Source: Arthrobacter sp. Soil736 (GTDB lineage Bacteria > Actinomycetota > Actinomycetes > Actinomycetales > Micrococcaceae). From it: a DNA stretch of 64,000 bases. The stretch spans positions 90,953 to 154,952 of the forward strand of contig NZ_LMSB01000023.1 of NCBI RefSeq assembly GCF_001428005.1, read 5' to 3'. The first letter of the stretch is position 1; the number at the start of each line of letters is the position of its first letter. This document shows positions 8,705 to 18,024 of the stretch, piece after piece. Under the pieces are notes generated by a model, which worked only from the letters and a program-made list of their open reading frames with translations, made no database searches and was not told the DNA's origin. Position numbers and translations under genes: made by a program.

Positions 8705-10204
8705 GTGTCTGTTACTACACAGTCCACTGTTACCGCAGAACGTGAAAGCGAACTGCTCGCATCTGTTCCCACCGGCCTGCTCATCAACGGTGAGTGGCGT
8801 CCGGCGGCGTCAGGCAAGACCTTCGACGTCGAAGACCCCTCAACCGGCAAGGTGCTGCTGAGCATCGCCGATGCCGGGGCCGAAGACGGCATGGCCGCCC
8901 TTGATGCTGCCGCTGCCGCCCAGGACTCCTGGGCCAAGGTGCCCCCGCGCGAGCGCGGCGAAATCCTGCGCCGGGCATTCGAGCTGGTCACCGAGCGCGC
9001 CGAAGACTTTGCCCTGCTGATGACCCTGGAAATGGGCAAGCCGCTGGCCGAGGCCCGCGGCGAGGTCGCCTACGGCGCCGAATTCCTGCGCTGGTTCTCC
9101 GAGGAAGCAGTCCGTGCCTTCGGCCGCTACTCGGTGTCCCCGGAGGGCAAGACCCGCCTGCTCGTGCAGAAGAAGCCCGTTGGACCCTCGCTGCTGATCA
9201 CCCCGTGGAACTTCCCGCTGGCCATGGCCACGCGCAAGGTCGCCCCCGCTGTCGCAGCCGGCTGCACCATGGTGCTCAAGTCGGCCAACCTCACGCCGCT
9301 GACCTCCCAGCTGTTCGCAGCCGTCATGCAGGAAGCCGGCCTGCCCGCCGGTGTCCTGAACGTCATCCCCACGTCCACGGCCGGCGCCACCACCGGGCCG
9401 CTGATCAAGGACGCCCGGCTGCGCAAACTGTCCTTCACCGGCTCCACCGAGGTGGGCCGCCGGCTGCTCACCGATGCCTCCGAGAATGTGCTGCGGACCT
9501 CGATGGAGCTCGGCGGCAACGCCCCGTTCGTCGTGTTCGAGGACGCCGACGTCGACGCTGCAGTCGCCGGGGCCATGATCGCAAAGCTGCGCAACATGGG
9601 CGAGGCCTGCACCGCGGCCAACCGGTTCATCGTGCACGAATCGGTCGCCGATGAGTTCGCCGAGAAGTTCGCAGCCAAGATGGCGGACATGACCACCGCC
9701 CGCGGCACCGAGCCCGAGTCCAAGGTGGGCCCGCTGATCGACGCCAAGAGCCGGGACAAGGTCCACGAACTGGTCAGCGACGCCCTCGCCTCCGGCGCTA
9801 CGGCCGTGGTCGGCGGCGCCCCGGTGGACGGGCCGGGCTACTTCTACCAGCCCACCATCCTCAAGGGCGTCACCGAGGGAACCCGGATCCTGTCCGAGGA
9901 AATCTTCGGACCCGTCGCACCGATCATCACCTTCGACACCGAGGACGAGGCCATCCGCCTGGCCAACAACACCGAATACGGCCTGGTCGCCTACGTCTTC
10001 ACGAGGGACCTCAACCGCGGCATCCGGATGGGCGAACGCCTCGAAACCGGCATGCTCGGCCTGAACGCCGGCGTCGTCTCCAATGCCGCGGCACCGTTCG
10101 GCGGCGTCAAGCAGTCCGGGCTGGGACGTGAAGGCGGTCTCGAGGGCATCGAGGAATACCTCTACACGCAGTACATCGGCATCGCCGACCCGTACGCGGG
10201 CTAG
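8705..10204 (+). CDS. gabD: NAD(P)+-dependent succinate-semialdehyde dehydrogenase
   Basis: 499 residues, aldehyde dehydrogenase superfamily; oxidises succinic semialdehyde to succinate in GABA and 4-aminobutyrate catabolism. Seen: LLITPWNFPLAMATRKVAPA (cofactor/active-site Asn), LSFTGSTEVGRRLL (coenzyme loop), MELGGNAPFVVFEDAD (general-base Glu) and the catalytic Cys in NMGEACTAANRF. GTG start at 8705 chosen because GAGGGA stands 6-7 bases upstream; the frame is open to 8600 without a better signal. Substrate assignment is by the closest family pattern and could be a related aldehyde dehydrogenase. Its stop shares a CTAG palindrome with the convergent transglutaminase gene. Confidence 0.88.
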   Translation: MSVTTQSTVTAERESELLASVPTGLLINGEWRPAASGKTFDVEDPSTGKVLLSIADAGAEDGMAALDAAAAAQDSWAKVPPRERGEILRRAFELVTERAEDFALLMTLEMGKPLAEARGEVAYGAEFLRWFSEEAVRAFGRYSVSPEGKTRLLVQKKPVGPSLLITPWNFPLAMATRKVAPAVAAGCTMVLKSANLTPLTSQLFAAVMQEAGLPAGVLNVIPTSTAGATTGPLIKDARLRKLSFTGSTEVGRRLLTDASENVLRTSMELGGNAPFVVFEDADVDAAVAGAMIAKLRNMGEACTAANRFIVHESVADEFAEKFAAKMADMTTARGTEPESKVGPLIDAKSRDKVHELVSDALASGATAVVGGAPVDGPGYFYQPTILKGVTEGTRILSEEIFGPVAPIITFDTEDEAIRLANNTEYGLVAYVFTRDLNRGIRMGERLETGMLGLNAGVVSNAAAPFGGVKQSGLGREGGLEGIEEYLYTQYIGIADPYAG

Positions 10205-12720
10205 CCTTCGCGCAGCCGCCGTACGCCGTCGCGGGCTTTGTCCCAGAGTCCCGCGACGGCGCGGCGGACGCGTGCAGCGACGCCGCGCACCGTGCGGAAG
10301 GGCGATCCGGCGATCCAACCCCAGCGGGACATCACGGACGGCGGCAGCCAGTCCGCGCGGAGCCGCGCCATGAGTCCCGCGTTTCGGCGCAGCGCCTCCC
10401 GCACAAGGGCGATCTGCTGCGCACGTGTTTGTTCCCCCTTGCCGCCCGATTCAGCCTGGCCGGTGCCTGGCCGGCCGTACTCGTGCCGCTCGAAGTCTCC
10501 GGTCAGGGTGATCACCGCGCGGCGCCCGGCGTCCACGCTCCCGGCGGATACGGCACCTTCCGGCTTCCCGCCGTCGTCCCGGTTCAGGGCCGGCGACCGG
10601 CGTAGCCGCGCTGAAAAACTCCGCGGCGTTTCACTGGCCACCGGCGGCACGCCGTAATCCGCGGCCAGATCCAGCAACTCTGCCCAGGCGAGCGGCACCG
10701 CGGCCTTGCCGTTCCTCCCGGAGGCCGGCCTCCGGAGGCGGCGGGCACGGATGCTGCCCCGCACAAGCCGCGGGGAAGCGGCAACCAAAACCAGCACCAG
10801 AACCGCGGCAGCGCCGTAGAGCAGAGGCGCCAGCTGGTTGCCGGCGGCGTCCCCCGTTCCCGGCAGGGGGAGAGGCGGGGTTTCGGGTGTAGCAGGCGGT
10901 GTTGCGCCGCCGGTCGGCAGCAGGCCGTCGTTGTTCCCCTCATGGGTGCTGGCGCCGCCGGACGACGGATCCTGGGCGTAAGGCGGCACCACGCCGCGTG
11001 AAGGCGTGGGCTCGAACGGAACCCAGCCCAGGCCCTGGAAGTACAGCTCCGGCCACGCGTGGGCGTCCCTGGCATCGACCTCGAACTCAGGGAGTGCGCC
11101 CTGGCCGGCGACGGACACCGTTGCCCCGGTCAGCCGGCCCGGGGCGTAGCCCACGGCGATCCTGCTGGGGATGCCCTCGACCCGGGCCATCACGGCCATG
11201 GCCGAGGCGAAGTGGATGCAGTAGCCGCTCTTCTGGGTCAGGAAGTCGGCCAGCACGGACAGTCCGTTTCCGTCATAGCCTCCCTGGACCGGTGATTCCA
11301 GCGAATAGGTGAAGTCACCCGCACGCAGGTACCGCTGGATTGCCATCGCCTTTGCGTAGGCTGTCCCGCTGTTTTGGGTCACCGAATCGGCAGTAGACCG
11401 GACGATGTCCGGCAGGTTGGCCGGTGGCCTGATGAACTCCTCCGGAATCCCCCGGACCGGCGCGGAGGACTCGTTCAGCAGCTCCGTTGTCAGCTTGGGG
11501 GAGGACGACAGGACGAGGTACTGCTGGTTCCTGGAGTTGGTGTCGGTGCCTTTGATGGTCAGGGTGGCCGGGTCCCAGCTCCACCGGCCGGTGAGGCCGT
11601 TGACGGCTTCGGGCGCGTAAGGCGCGGGGAGATAGGGGCTGGTGAAGTCTCCGGTGTTGACCGCCGTTATTTGCCGCACCTGCTCCGGAGCGAGAATCTC
11701 ATGCCCCACGTCCATCCGGCCGGCACCTGCCCGGCGCGTGGACTCGCGGTCGTCCGGGGACCAGGACTCGCCGTCGAACCGGTCCACCGTGACGGAGCGC
11801 AGATACAGGGGCGTGGTGGCATTGGTGGCGTAGGTGATCCGGCCGTCACCTGACGGGCTGCGCAGGCTGTTGCCCAGGCTGATCATGGGATTCAGCCCGT
11901 TGGATGAGCCCCAGGGGTTCAGCCGGGACCCCTGGGGGAAGGTGCCCTGGTCGAAGCCCGGAATGACAAGCTGCAGCAGCAGGGCCGCCACCAAGGCCAC
12001 GGATCCCGTGAGGGCCGCGCGTTTGATCTGTCCGGGATTCCGGGCGGTGTCCGCCTGCGTGCGCGCATCGGGGGCGAACCACTGGCTGCAGGCGAGAATG
12101 ACGAGATATCCGGCCGCTGTCCCCACGAATCCCGCAAGCCCCACGCTTTGCGGCTTGATCATGGCGGGCACCACAAGCACCGCCAGGAGGCCCAGGCCAC
12201 TCGTGGCAGGCATACCCAAGGGCAGGGCCAAAGCGTCCACCAGGATGACCACGAGGCCCAACGCGGCGCACGTGACCAGAACGATGCCGGCGTTCGGTGC
12301 CACCGGAGAGCTTTCGGCCAGCACCGTTTCGCTGGCCCGCCGGAGAAGCCGGCCCAGCGCGGCCAGCGTCTTGTCGGAAGGAATGAACCCGGCGATGCTG
12401 TCCCGCCGGAAGAAGGTGAAGGTCAGGATGAGCACCAGCGATGCCAGGCCGCCCAAAGGCACCAGCACGGGCTGCGCCCTGACGCTGCGCAGGACGGCCA
12501 TGGCCAGGGACACCACGATGACGGTGGTGAGGACCGGCAAGTACCAGGCCCATCCCCTGAGGACGCCGTTGAGGGACAGCGCTGCGCCGCAGACCGAGAC
12601 CGCAACGGCGCCCGCCATGACCCACGGATAGGCGCCGGCGCCGCCGTGTGTGGGGCCGCGGGAAGGCTCAGCCTGAGGTGGCCGTGCGGCGCTGACCTGG
12701 CGCTGGGGCGTGAGCGTCAC
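10201..12720 (-). CDS. Transglutaminase-like membrane protein (TgpA type: DUF3488-transglutaminase-DUF4129)
   Basis: 839 residues. About seven hydrophobic helices in the first ~230 residues (DUF3488), an extracytoplasmic transglutaminase core with catalytic Cys in QKSGYCIHFASAMAV and His in DARDAHAWPELYF, a Gly/Pro/Thr-rich linker, another helix (LLYGAAAVLVLVLVAA) and a cytoplasmic DUF4129-like tail. Third gene of an operon with moxR and the DUF58 gene; its GTG start overlaps the DUF58 stop (GTGA at 12717-12720), implying translational coupling. These cassettes are thought to act in envelope protein processing; the substrate is unknown. Confidence 0.92.
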   Translation of the reverse strand: MTLTPQRQVSAARPPQAEPSRGPTHGGAGAYPWVMAGAVAVSVCGAALSLNGVLRGWAWYLPVLTTVIVVSLAMAVLRSVRAQPVLVPLGGLASLVLILTFTFFRRDSIAGFIPSDKTLAALGRLLRRASETVLAESSPVAPNAGIVLVTCAALGLVVILVDALALPLGMPATSGLGLLAVLVVPAMIKPQSVGLAGFVGTAAGYLVILACSQWFAPDARTQADTARNPGQIKRAALTGSVALVAALLLQLVIPGFDQGTFPQGSRLNPWGSSNGLNPMISLGNSLRSPSGDGRITYATNATTPLYLRSVTVDRFDGESWSPDDRESTRRAGAGRMDVGHEILAPEQVRQITAVNTGDFTSPYLPAPYAPEAVNGLTGRWSWDPATLTIKGTDTNSRNQQYLVLSSSPKLTTELLNESSAPVRGIPEEFIRPPANLPDIVRSTADSVTQNSGTAYAKAMAIQRYLRAGDFTYSLESPVQGGYDGNGLSVLADFLTQKSGYCIHFASAMAVMARVEGIPSRIAVGYAPGRLTGATVSVAGQGALPEFEVDARDAHAWPELYFQGLGWVPFEPTPSRGVVPPYAQDPSSGGASTHEGNNDGLLPTGGATPPATPETPPLPLPGTGDAAGNQLAPLLYGAAAVLVLVLVAASPRLVRGSIRARRLRRPASGRNGKAAVPLAWAELLDLAADYGVPPVASETPRSFSARLRRSPALNRDDGGKPEGAVSAGSVDAGRRAVITLTGDFERHEYGRPGTGQAESGGKGEQTRAQQIALVREALRRNAGLMARLRADWLPPSVMSRWGWIAGSPFRTVRGVAARVRRAVAGLWDKARDGVRRLREG

Positions 12721-14135
12721 CGGGCCACCCCCGCGCCGCGGCGAACGTCGGCGGCCGCCGTCCCGAGTGCTGCATCGCCTTCATCGAAGTACGTCCAGGC
12801 GGCGGGCAGCGATGTGGCCGCCTCCACCGCCACCGCACGCCAGCCGCCGAGGCGCAAGGCCTCGAGGACGTCGTGGCACTCCCCGGGCCTGTCAGCGATC
12901 ACCAAGGCGAACGCGTTCGCCGCGTAACCGGCCGCCGGCGACAGCGCCCGGGCCTCCGCCAATGAGATTTTTCCGAGGACCGCCACCACCGGACCGCGCA
13001 TCCGGTGCGCGGCGAGCTTGTCCATGAGCCTGTCGTCGAAAACGGACTGTCCGGAGTCAGAGCCCCCCGCGTGCTCGCGGCGGGCCGTGTCGTGGTCACG
13101 GCGCAGGTGGTGGGGGCCGGAAAGCTGGATGGCGGCAAGGCTCTCTGCAACGGACTGCAGACCGCCTGCGCCGCTGTACTCCTCAGCGTCAGGTTCCGGC
13201 GCGGACTGCGAGCGGTGGAAGGCAGGATCGCCCGCCGCGTCAAGGAACCTGAGGGAGTAATTACGTTCGGCGAGATGGGCGCTGACGGATATGACTGCAG
13301 TGACGGCCCACTCGAAGGTGTCGCTCGTGACAAGGTCTTCGCCGTCGTCGCTGCCGAAGACCGCGCCGAAGCCCGTGGCGAAGGAGACGAAGCGCTGGTC
13401 CAGGATGATGGTGGCCTCAGGCGTGGTGACCGATTCCTCCTGCCTGACCATCAGCGCGCCGTGGCGGGCTGTGGCCGGCCAGTGGACCCGGCGCATCGGG
13501 TCGCCATGCCGGTACTCGCGCGTCATGACGTCGTCGTCGCTGGGATTGGCCCGGGTGCGGGTCGCCGTGATTCCGTCGTTTCCGCGGGCGCCGGCCAGTC
13601 CCGTGGCGGGCAGTTCGACGGCGGCCGGCGTCACGGTGAGCGTGTCGCCATCGTCGATGCAGTGCCTGTGCAGCGAAAGCCCGAACGGATCAGTGAACTC
13701 AGCCGTGACGGGGCCGATGGTGAACTGCCCCCGTTTTCCTGAACGCAGGTGGTACTCGTAACGGCTGGTGCCGCCTGAGGCGGACCGCGCGGGGAAGCGG
13801 AACGCCGGGGACTCGCCGAACCTCGGCGGCAGGCGCTCCTCCATGATGACCCTGCCGACGCCGATCCCGGTCCGCGCAACGGCCAGCCGCACGGTCGTGA
13901 TGGAGGCGGTTTCGACCGTGGAGGGGCTGAACTCGCGGTACACCCGGAACCGCGGCTTGACCACCCGGATGCCGGCGAGCGAAATGAGCGGGAGGACAAT
14001 CAGCAGCAAGCCGAGCACCAGGAGGTCCCGGCGGCCCATTACTTGGGCGAAGAGCAGCGAAATGACACCGGCGGCCAGTAGGCCCCAGCCGCGAGTGCTG
14101 AAGAGGTGGCGGGGAAGGCTGTCCAACAGGGCCAC
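12717..14135 (-). CDS. DUF58 domain protein (MoxR-associated)
   Basis: 472 residues. Two N-terminal helices (about 15-55) anchor a soluble domain with the DUF58 hallmark YRHGDPMRRVHWPATARHG (about 205-223) followed by a vWA-like region. GTG start at 14135, 14 bases after the moxR stop; the 3' end overlaps the next gene by 4 bases. In comparable operons DUF58 proteins are partners or clients of the MoxR ATPase; the mechanism is inferred from that association only. Confidence 0.9.
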   Translation of the reverse strand: MALLDSLPRHLFSTRGWGLLAAGVISLLFAQVMGRRDLLVLGLLLIVLPLISLAGIRVVKPRFRVYREFSPSTVETASITTVRLAVARTGIGVGRVIMEERLPPRFGESPAFRFPARSASGGTSRYEYHLRSGKRGQFTIGPVTAEFTDPFGLSLHRHCIDDGDTLTVTPAAVELPATGLAGARGNDGITATRTRANPSDDDVMTREYRHGDPMRRVHWPATARHGALMVRQEESVTTPEATIILDQRFVSFATGFGAVFGSDDGEDLVTSDTFEWAVTAVISVSAHLAERNYSLRFLDAAGDPAFHRSQSAPEPDAEEYSGAGGLQSVAESLAAIQLSGPHHLRRDHDTARREHAGGSDSGQSVFDDRLMDKLAAHRMRGPVVAVLGKISLAEARALSPAAGYAANAFALVIADRPGECHDVLEALRLGGWRAVAVEAATSLPAAWTYFDEGDAALGTAAADVRRGAGVAR

Positions 14136-14149
14136 GGCAACGATCCTGA

Positions 14150-15301
14150 CTAGCGGCTATGGCGCAGTTCGGGCGCCTGCCGCCCGGAGCGGGGTACCGG
14201 CTGCCCGGAGCCTGCTGCCTGCCGGTGGGCTCTGGCTGAGTCAGCCATCTCCTGGCTGATGGGCAGCTTGGCCAGTACCCCGCGGATGACGCTCTGCGGG
14301 GTCTCACCGGTGCTGGCCGCCTTGCGGTCCAGGATGATCCGGTGCGCCAGCACCGATTCGGCAACGGCAACGACGTCGTCCGGCAAGACGAAATCCCTGC
14401 CGTCCAGCGCCGCCGTTGCTTTGGCTGCACGGAGCAGCTGCAGCATGGAGCGCGGGCTGGCGCCGAGGCGGAGCATGGCGCTGTCCCGGGTAGCCCGGCC
14501 CACGGCGACGGTGTATTCCTTGACGGCTTCAGAGACGAACACCTGCTGGACCGTGGCGATCATTGCCGCAACGTCTGCCGAGGTGACCACCGCCGTGACA
14601 CGCTCCAGGGGAGAGGTGGCCTGGTGCGTTTCCAGCATCTCGATCTCCGAGTCCTTGTCCGGGTAGCCCATGGAGATCCGGGCCATGAAACGGTCCCGCT
14701 GCGCTTCCGGCAGCGGGTACGTCCCCTCCATCTCGATGGGGTTCTGTGTGGCCACCACCATGAACGGCTCGGCGAGCCCGTAGGAGTGCCCGTCCACCGT
14801 CACCTGGTGTTCCTCCATGCATTCGAGGAGGGCGGACTGGGTCTTTGCCGAGGCGCGGTTGATTTCGTCCCCGATCACGATGTTCGCAAACACGGCGCCG
14901 GGCCTGAACTCGAACTGTCGCGAGGACTGGTTGTAGATGGAGACGCCAGTGACGTCCGAGGGGAGCAGATCAGGGGTGAACTGGATGCGGCTGACGGAAC
15001 AGTCGATAGTTCGGGCCAGGGTCTTGGCGAGGAGCGTCTTACCCACGCCGGGCACGTCTTCGAGGAGCAGATGGCCCTGGGCGAGCAGGACCGTCAGCGC
15101 CAGCTTCGCGGCTTCCGCCTTGCCGTCGATGACGGTGTTGATGGCTGTCAGGATGCGTTCGCTTGCAGCGCGGAAAGCCACGGCATCCAATGGGGCCGTC
15201 TTGCGGCCGTTGAGCTGGTGTCCGCCCTGCGCAGCAACCCCTGCGAAGCCGTGCCCGCCCGGGAGTACTTCGTTGATCGCGGTGCGTCGGTGCGGTTCCA
15301 T
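14150..15301 (-). CDS. MoxR family AAA+ ATPase
   Basis: 383 residues. Walker A VPGVGKTLLAKTLAR, Walker B VIGDEINRA, sensor-1 ATQNPIEMEGTYPLPEAQ and an arginine-finger region RDRFMARISMGYP are all present in MoxR order. These ATPases act as chaperone-like remodelers for partner proteins encoded alongside (DUF58, transglutaminase). ATG at 15301 is preferred over the in-frame TTG six bases upstream because GAAAGG sits about 6 bases before the ATG. First gene of the moxR-DUF58-tgpA operon, with a plausible promoter at 15377-15405. Confidence 0.95.
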   Translation of the reverse strand: MEPHRRTAINEVLPGGHGFAGVAAQGGHQLNGRKTAPLDAVAFRAASERILTAINTVIDGKAEAAKLALTVLLAQGHLLLEDVPGVGKTLLAKTLARTIDCSVSRIQFTPDLLPSDVTGVSIYNQSSRQFEFRPGAVFANIVIGDEINRASAKTQSALLECMEEHQVTVDGHSYGLAEPFMVVATQNPIEMEGTYPLPEAQRDRFMARISMGYPDKDSEIEMLETHQATSPLERVTAVVTSADVAAMIATVQQVFVSEAVKEYTVAVGRATRDSAMLRLGASPRSMLQLLRAAKATAALDGRDFVLPDDVVAVAESVLAHRIILDRKAASTGETPQSVIRGVLAKLPISQEMADSARAHRQAAGSGQPVPRSGRQAPELRHSR

Positions 15302-15376
15302 CGGCAACCTTTCAACCCTGAGTGACGCCCGGAACGGTGCGGCGGAAGTCTGCCGATGCCCGTTGGCGGGCGTTCA

Positions 15377-15405
15377 CATCTATCCGTACCAGCGTACTAA
15401 GACAA
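15377..15405 (-). promoter_or_regulatory. Promoter of the moxR operon
   Basis: On the minus strand -35 TTGTCT (15400-15405) and -10 TAGATG (15377-15382) are separated by 17 bases, giving a leader of about 70 bases to moxR. Confidence 0.45.
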
Positions 15406-15530
15406 CTGCCGTGGCTAACAGAGAGTTCCGGGTAATTCTGCGGGCGGCGCCAGGACGGCACGCCGGGCCCTTCGGCCGGCTGTCCGCCGCCCACTGTCCG
15501 CCCCATGGACGACGGCGGGGCTGCCGCCGC

Positions 15531-15536
15531 TAGGCT
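15531..15536 (+). promoter_or_regulatory. -10 box of tatD
   Basis: TAGGCT ends 6 bases before the ATG at 15543. GGAGGG fills the gap, but it would be at the very start of the transcript, so leaderless initiation is likely. Confidence 0.5.
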
Positions 15537-15542
15537 GGAGGG

Positions 15543-16430
15543 ATGCGCCATTCCCTTACCCCCAGCCCCTATCGAGCGCCCGGAAGCGACGGGTCCGGCA
15601 AGCAAGGCTACCCGCCGGCGCCCGAGCCCCTGCCGGTGCCCGTGATGGACAACCACACCCACCTCGATTTCCCCGGCGACGACGTCCGCGTGGAGATTGC
15701 CGCCGCCCTGGACGCCGCGGAGGCCGTAGGCGTGCGCGGCGCAGTCCAGGTTGGCTGCGACCTCGAATCGTCCCGGTTCACGGTGCGGGCCGTTGATTTG
15801 GATGACCGGCTGCTCGGAGCGGTGGCAATCCACCCCAACGACGCACCCCGTTACGCCCAGCGCGGTGAGCTGGAGGCAGCACTGGCCGAAATAGAGAACC
15901 TGGCGGCCCATCCCCGGATCCGCGCCATCGGCGAAACCGGCCTGGACTTCTTCCGCACCCAGGGAGACGGGCTGGCCCACCAGCGGTACTCCTTCCGGCG
16001 GCACATCGACATCGCTAAGCGGCTGGACCTGACCCTTCAGATCCATGACCGCGACGCCCACACCGACATAGTCCAGGTCCTGCGGGAGGAGGGCACTCCG
16101 GAACGGGTGGTGTTCCACTGTTTTTCCGGCGATGAGGACCTCGCCCGGATCTGCAACAGCGAAGGCTGGTTCATGTCGTTCGCCGGCACGCTCACCTTCA
16201 AGAACGCCGCCAACCTCCGTGCGGCACTGGCCGTGGCGGACCCGGAACTGGTGCTGGTGGAAACCGACTCCCCGTTCCTGACACCGCATCCCCACCGCGG
16301 CCGCCCCAACGCGAGTTACATGGTTCCGTACACAGTGCGGGCCATGGCCGAATTGACAGGATCCGACCTTGCCGGCCTGTGCACCGCAATCAGCAGCAAT
16401 ACCGTGCGGGCGTACGGATCCTGGGACTGA
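15543..16430 (+). CDS. tatD: TatD family metal-dependent deoxyribonuclease
   Basis: 295 residues, cytosolic TIM-barrel hydrolase. Metal ligands are visible in order: HTHLDF (about 37-42), GETGLDFFR, QIHDRDAHTD, VFHCFSGDEDLA and VETDSPFLTPHPHRG. About 30 residues precede the first ligand, slightly longer than usual. Precedes rpfB, as Rv1008 precedes rpfB (Rv1009) in mycobacteria. DNA repair or turnover role is family knowledge; the exact substrate cannot be read from sequence. Confidence 0.93.
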   Translation: MRHSLTPSPYRAPGSDGSGKQGYPPAPEPLPVPVMDNHTHLDFPGDDVRVEIAAALDAAEAVGVRGAVQVGCDLESSRFTVRAVDLDDRLLGAVAIHPNDAPRYAQRGELEAALAEIENLAAHPRIRAIGETGLDFFRTQGDGLAHQRYSFRRHIDIAKRLDLTLQIHDRDAHTDIVQVLREEGTPERVVFHCFSGDEDLARICNSEGWFMSFAGTLTFKNAANLRAALAVADPELVLVETDSPFLTPHPHRGRPNASYMVPYTVRAMAELTGSDLAGLCTAISSNTVRAYGSWD

Positions 16431-16490
16431 ACGGTGCCGTAGCAGCCCCATCGCCGTGCATACCAGGTAGGCAATAATTTTGGCGGCTTT

Positions 16491-16506
16491 ATAACGCTTC
16501 GGTTAC
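16491..16506 (+). promoter_or_regulatory. Candidate MtrA-type box upstream of rpfB
   Basis: ATAAC, 6 bases, GTTAC: a direct repeat of the GTnAC type with an 11-bp phase, resembling the published MtrA site preference. MtrA is known to control rpf genes in other actinobacteria. The first half-site has one mismatch. Confidence 0.35.
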
Positions 16507-16519
16507 AGTGAAAAACTAT

Positions 16520-16690
16520 TAGCCGGGGTCGGGGAAGGCCTCCGGATGATGTCACTCACTTCTTTCAGGCAGGGCGCCTTCGGATGTCCTGCCATGTGAG
16601 TGTGGCGGCGCACATGCCTGCTGCAGGCTCCGGAACGGTCCGGATCCCACCCCTAGGGTGATTGCCTCAGGTTCCTCTGTGCGTTTTTCC
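16520..16690 (+). ncRNA. Structured leader RNA of rpfB (riboswitch candidate)
   Basis: Between the tatD stop and rpfB lies a ~295-base gap. It contains an outer stem CACTCAC (16553-16559) with GTGAGTG (16596-16602), enclosing GGCAGG/CCTGCC (16568-16573/16588-16593) capped by a C(UUCG)G tetraloop, then a separate GCCTG/CAGGC hairpin (16616-16628). Actinobacterial rpf genes are often under a c-di-AMP (ydaO/yuaA) riboswitch, but I could not match that consensus confidently here. Confidence 0.35.
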
Positions 16691-16724
16691 CCGTGCCCGG
16701 ACAGCTCAACAGTTACGGGCAATC

Positions 16725-17867
16725 GTGGTCAACTTCTTCAAGTCGGACGGCAAGTTCAGTTTCGTCAAGGTCGGCACCCAGCTGCTAGTGCTCTCGGCAC
16801 TCGTGCTCGGGCTCGTCGCCTTCGTGGGCAACAACAAGACAGTCACCCTGAATGTTGACGGCAAAGTCAGCTCCGTCCAGACTTTCGGCGGCACAGTGGG
16901 CCAGGTGGTCAAGAGCGCCAAAGTGGACCTGCAGGCAGCCGACCGCGTCTCGCCCTCGGTGGACGCCCACGTTGACAACGGCTCCGTTATCAACGTGAAC
17001 CTGGCCAAGGCCGTGAAGGTCAGCCTGGACGGGGCGGAGAAGACCGTCAGCACCACGGCACCGGACGTGGGCGGGCTCGTGACGCAGCTTGGCGTGGCCA
17101 GCGCCTCCGAGCTTTCCGTGCCGAAGGACGCCCAGCTGTCCGTCGATGGATCATTCGTGTCCATCTCGACCCCCAAGACGGTGAGCATCCTCGCCGACGG
17201 CAAGGCAGCCAAGACCACCACTACGGCCCCCAACGTCGGAGAGGTCCTCAAGGACGCCGGGGTCAAGCTGGCTGCGGCAGACCGGGCCTCGCAGCCTGCG
17301 AACGCACCGGTGGTCAACAACATGGTGATCAAGGTTTCCCGGGTTGAGACCGGCAAGACCGCGACCACCACTGAAGAAGTTCCGTTCGAGACGCTGTCCA
17401 CGGACAGCGCCCAGCTGCCCAAGGGCGAGGAGAAAGTCACCCAGGCCGGCGTCCCGGGCGCGGTGACGAAGACCTACAAGCTGGTGCTCGTTGACGGCCG
17501 CGAAGCCTCCCGGACACTGGTCTCCACTACGGCCACCCGGGAGCCGGTGACCGAGAAGGTCACCGTGGGCACCAAGGAAGAGCCGGAAGCCGCGAACACC
17601 GGCGCTGCTGCACCCGCCATGATGAACGTGGCGATGTGGGACAAGATCGCGCAATGCGAATCGGGCGGAAACTGGTCCATTAACAGCGGCAACGGCTACT
17701 ACGGCGGCCTGCAGTTCGACGTCCAGACCTGGATCGGCGCCGGCGGCGGAGCCTACGCCCCGAACGCCAGCCAGGCTACGAAGGCGCAGCAGATCGACAT
17801 CGCCAACCGGATCTACGCGGAGCGCGGCCTTCAGCCGTGGGGCTGCGGCTGGGCTGCAAGCAGCTAA
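16725..17867 (+). CDS. rpfB: Resuscitation-promoting factor RpfB-like (DUF348 x3, G5, Rpf)
   Basis: 380 residues from GTG 16725; secreted or membrane-tethered muralytic transglycosylase that helps growth resumption. A basic start and one hydrophobic segment (about 16-36) export it. Three DUF348 repeats (beginning near TVTLNVDGKV, VKVSLDGAEK and VSILADGKAA), a G5 domain (about 210-285) and a C-terminal Rpf domain follow. The Rpf domain has catalytic Glu in CESGGNW, YYGGLQFDVQTW, and a second Cys in PWGCGW for the disulfide. The frame is open to a TTG at 16662, but the extra 21 residues show no signal features. Start is the main uncertainty. Confidence 0.93.
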   Translation: MVNFFKSDGKFSFVKVGTQLLVLSALVLGLVAFVGNNKTVTLNVDGKVSSVQTFGGTVGQVVKSAKVDLQAADRVSPSVDAHVDNGSVINVNLAKAVKVSLDGAEKTVSTTAPDVGGLVTQLGVASASELSVPKDAQLSVDGSFVSISTPKTVSILADGKAAKTTTTAPNVGEVLKDAGVKLAAADRASQPANAPVVNNMVIKVSRVETGKTATTTEEVPFETLSTDSAQLPKGEEKVTQAGVPGAVTKTYKLVLVDGREASRTLVSTTATREPVTEKVTVGTKEEPEAANTGAAAPAMMNVAMWDKIAQCESGGNWSINSGNGYYGGLQFDVQTWIGAGGGAYAPNASQATKAQQIDIANRIYAERGLQPWGCGWAASS

Positions 17868-17926
17868 CCGGAAACATCAAAGCCACCTGGCGCCGCGGCA
17901 GCTGACCACAGCTGCGGAGCCGCGAC

Positions 17927-17957
17927 AGGCCGGGTCCGGAACCTCCGGGCCCGGCCT
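17927..17957 (+). terminator. Terminator after rpfB
   Basis: Thirteen-base arms 17927-17939 and 17945-17957 pair with one G-U wobble around a 5-base loop and are followed by TTG. Confidence 0.65.
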
Positions 17958-18012
17958 TTGCCGTGCCGCCGTCGCCGTGCCCGCCGTTTCCAAACGGTGC
18001 CGCCCGCCGGGA

Positions 18013-18018
18013 TAGGAT
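18013..18018 (+). promoter_or_regulatory. -10 box of ksgA (leaderless)
   Basis: TAGGAT ends exactly 6 bases before the GTG start at 18025; no ribosome binding site. Confidence 0.55.
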
Positions 18019-18024
18019 ACCTAG

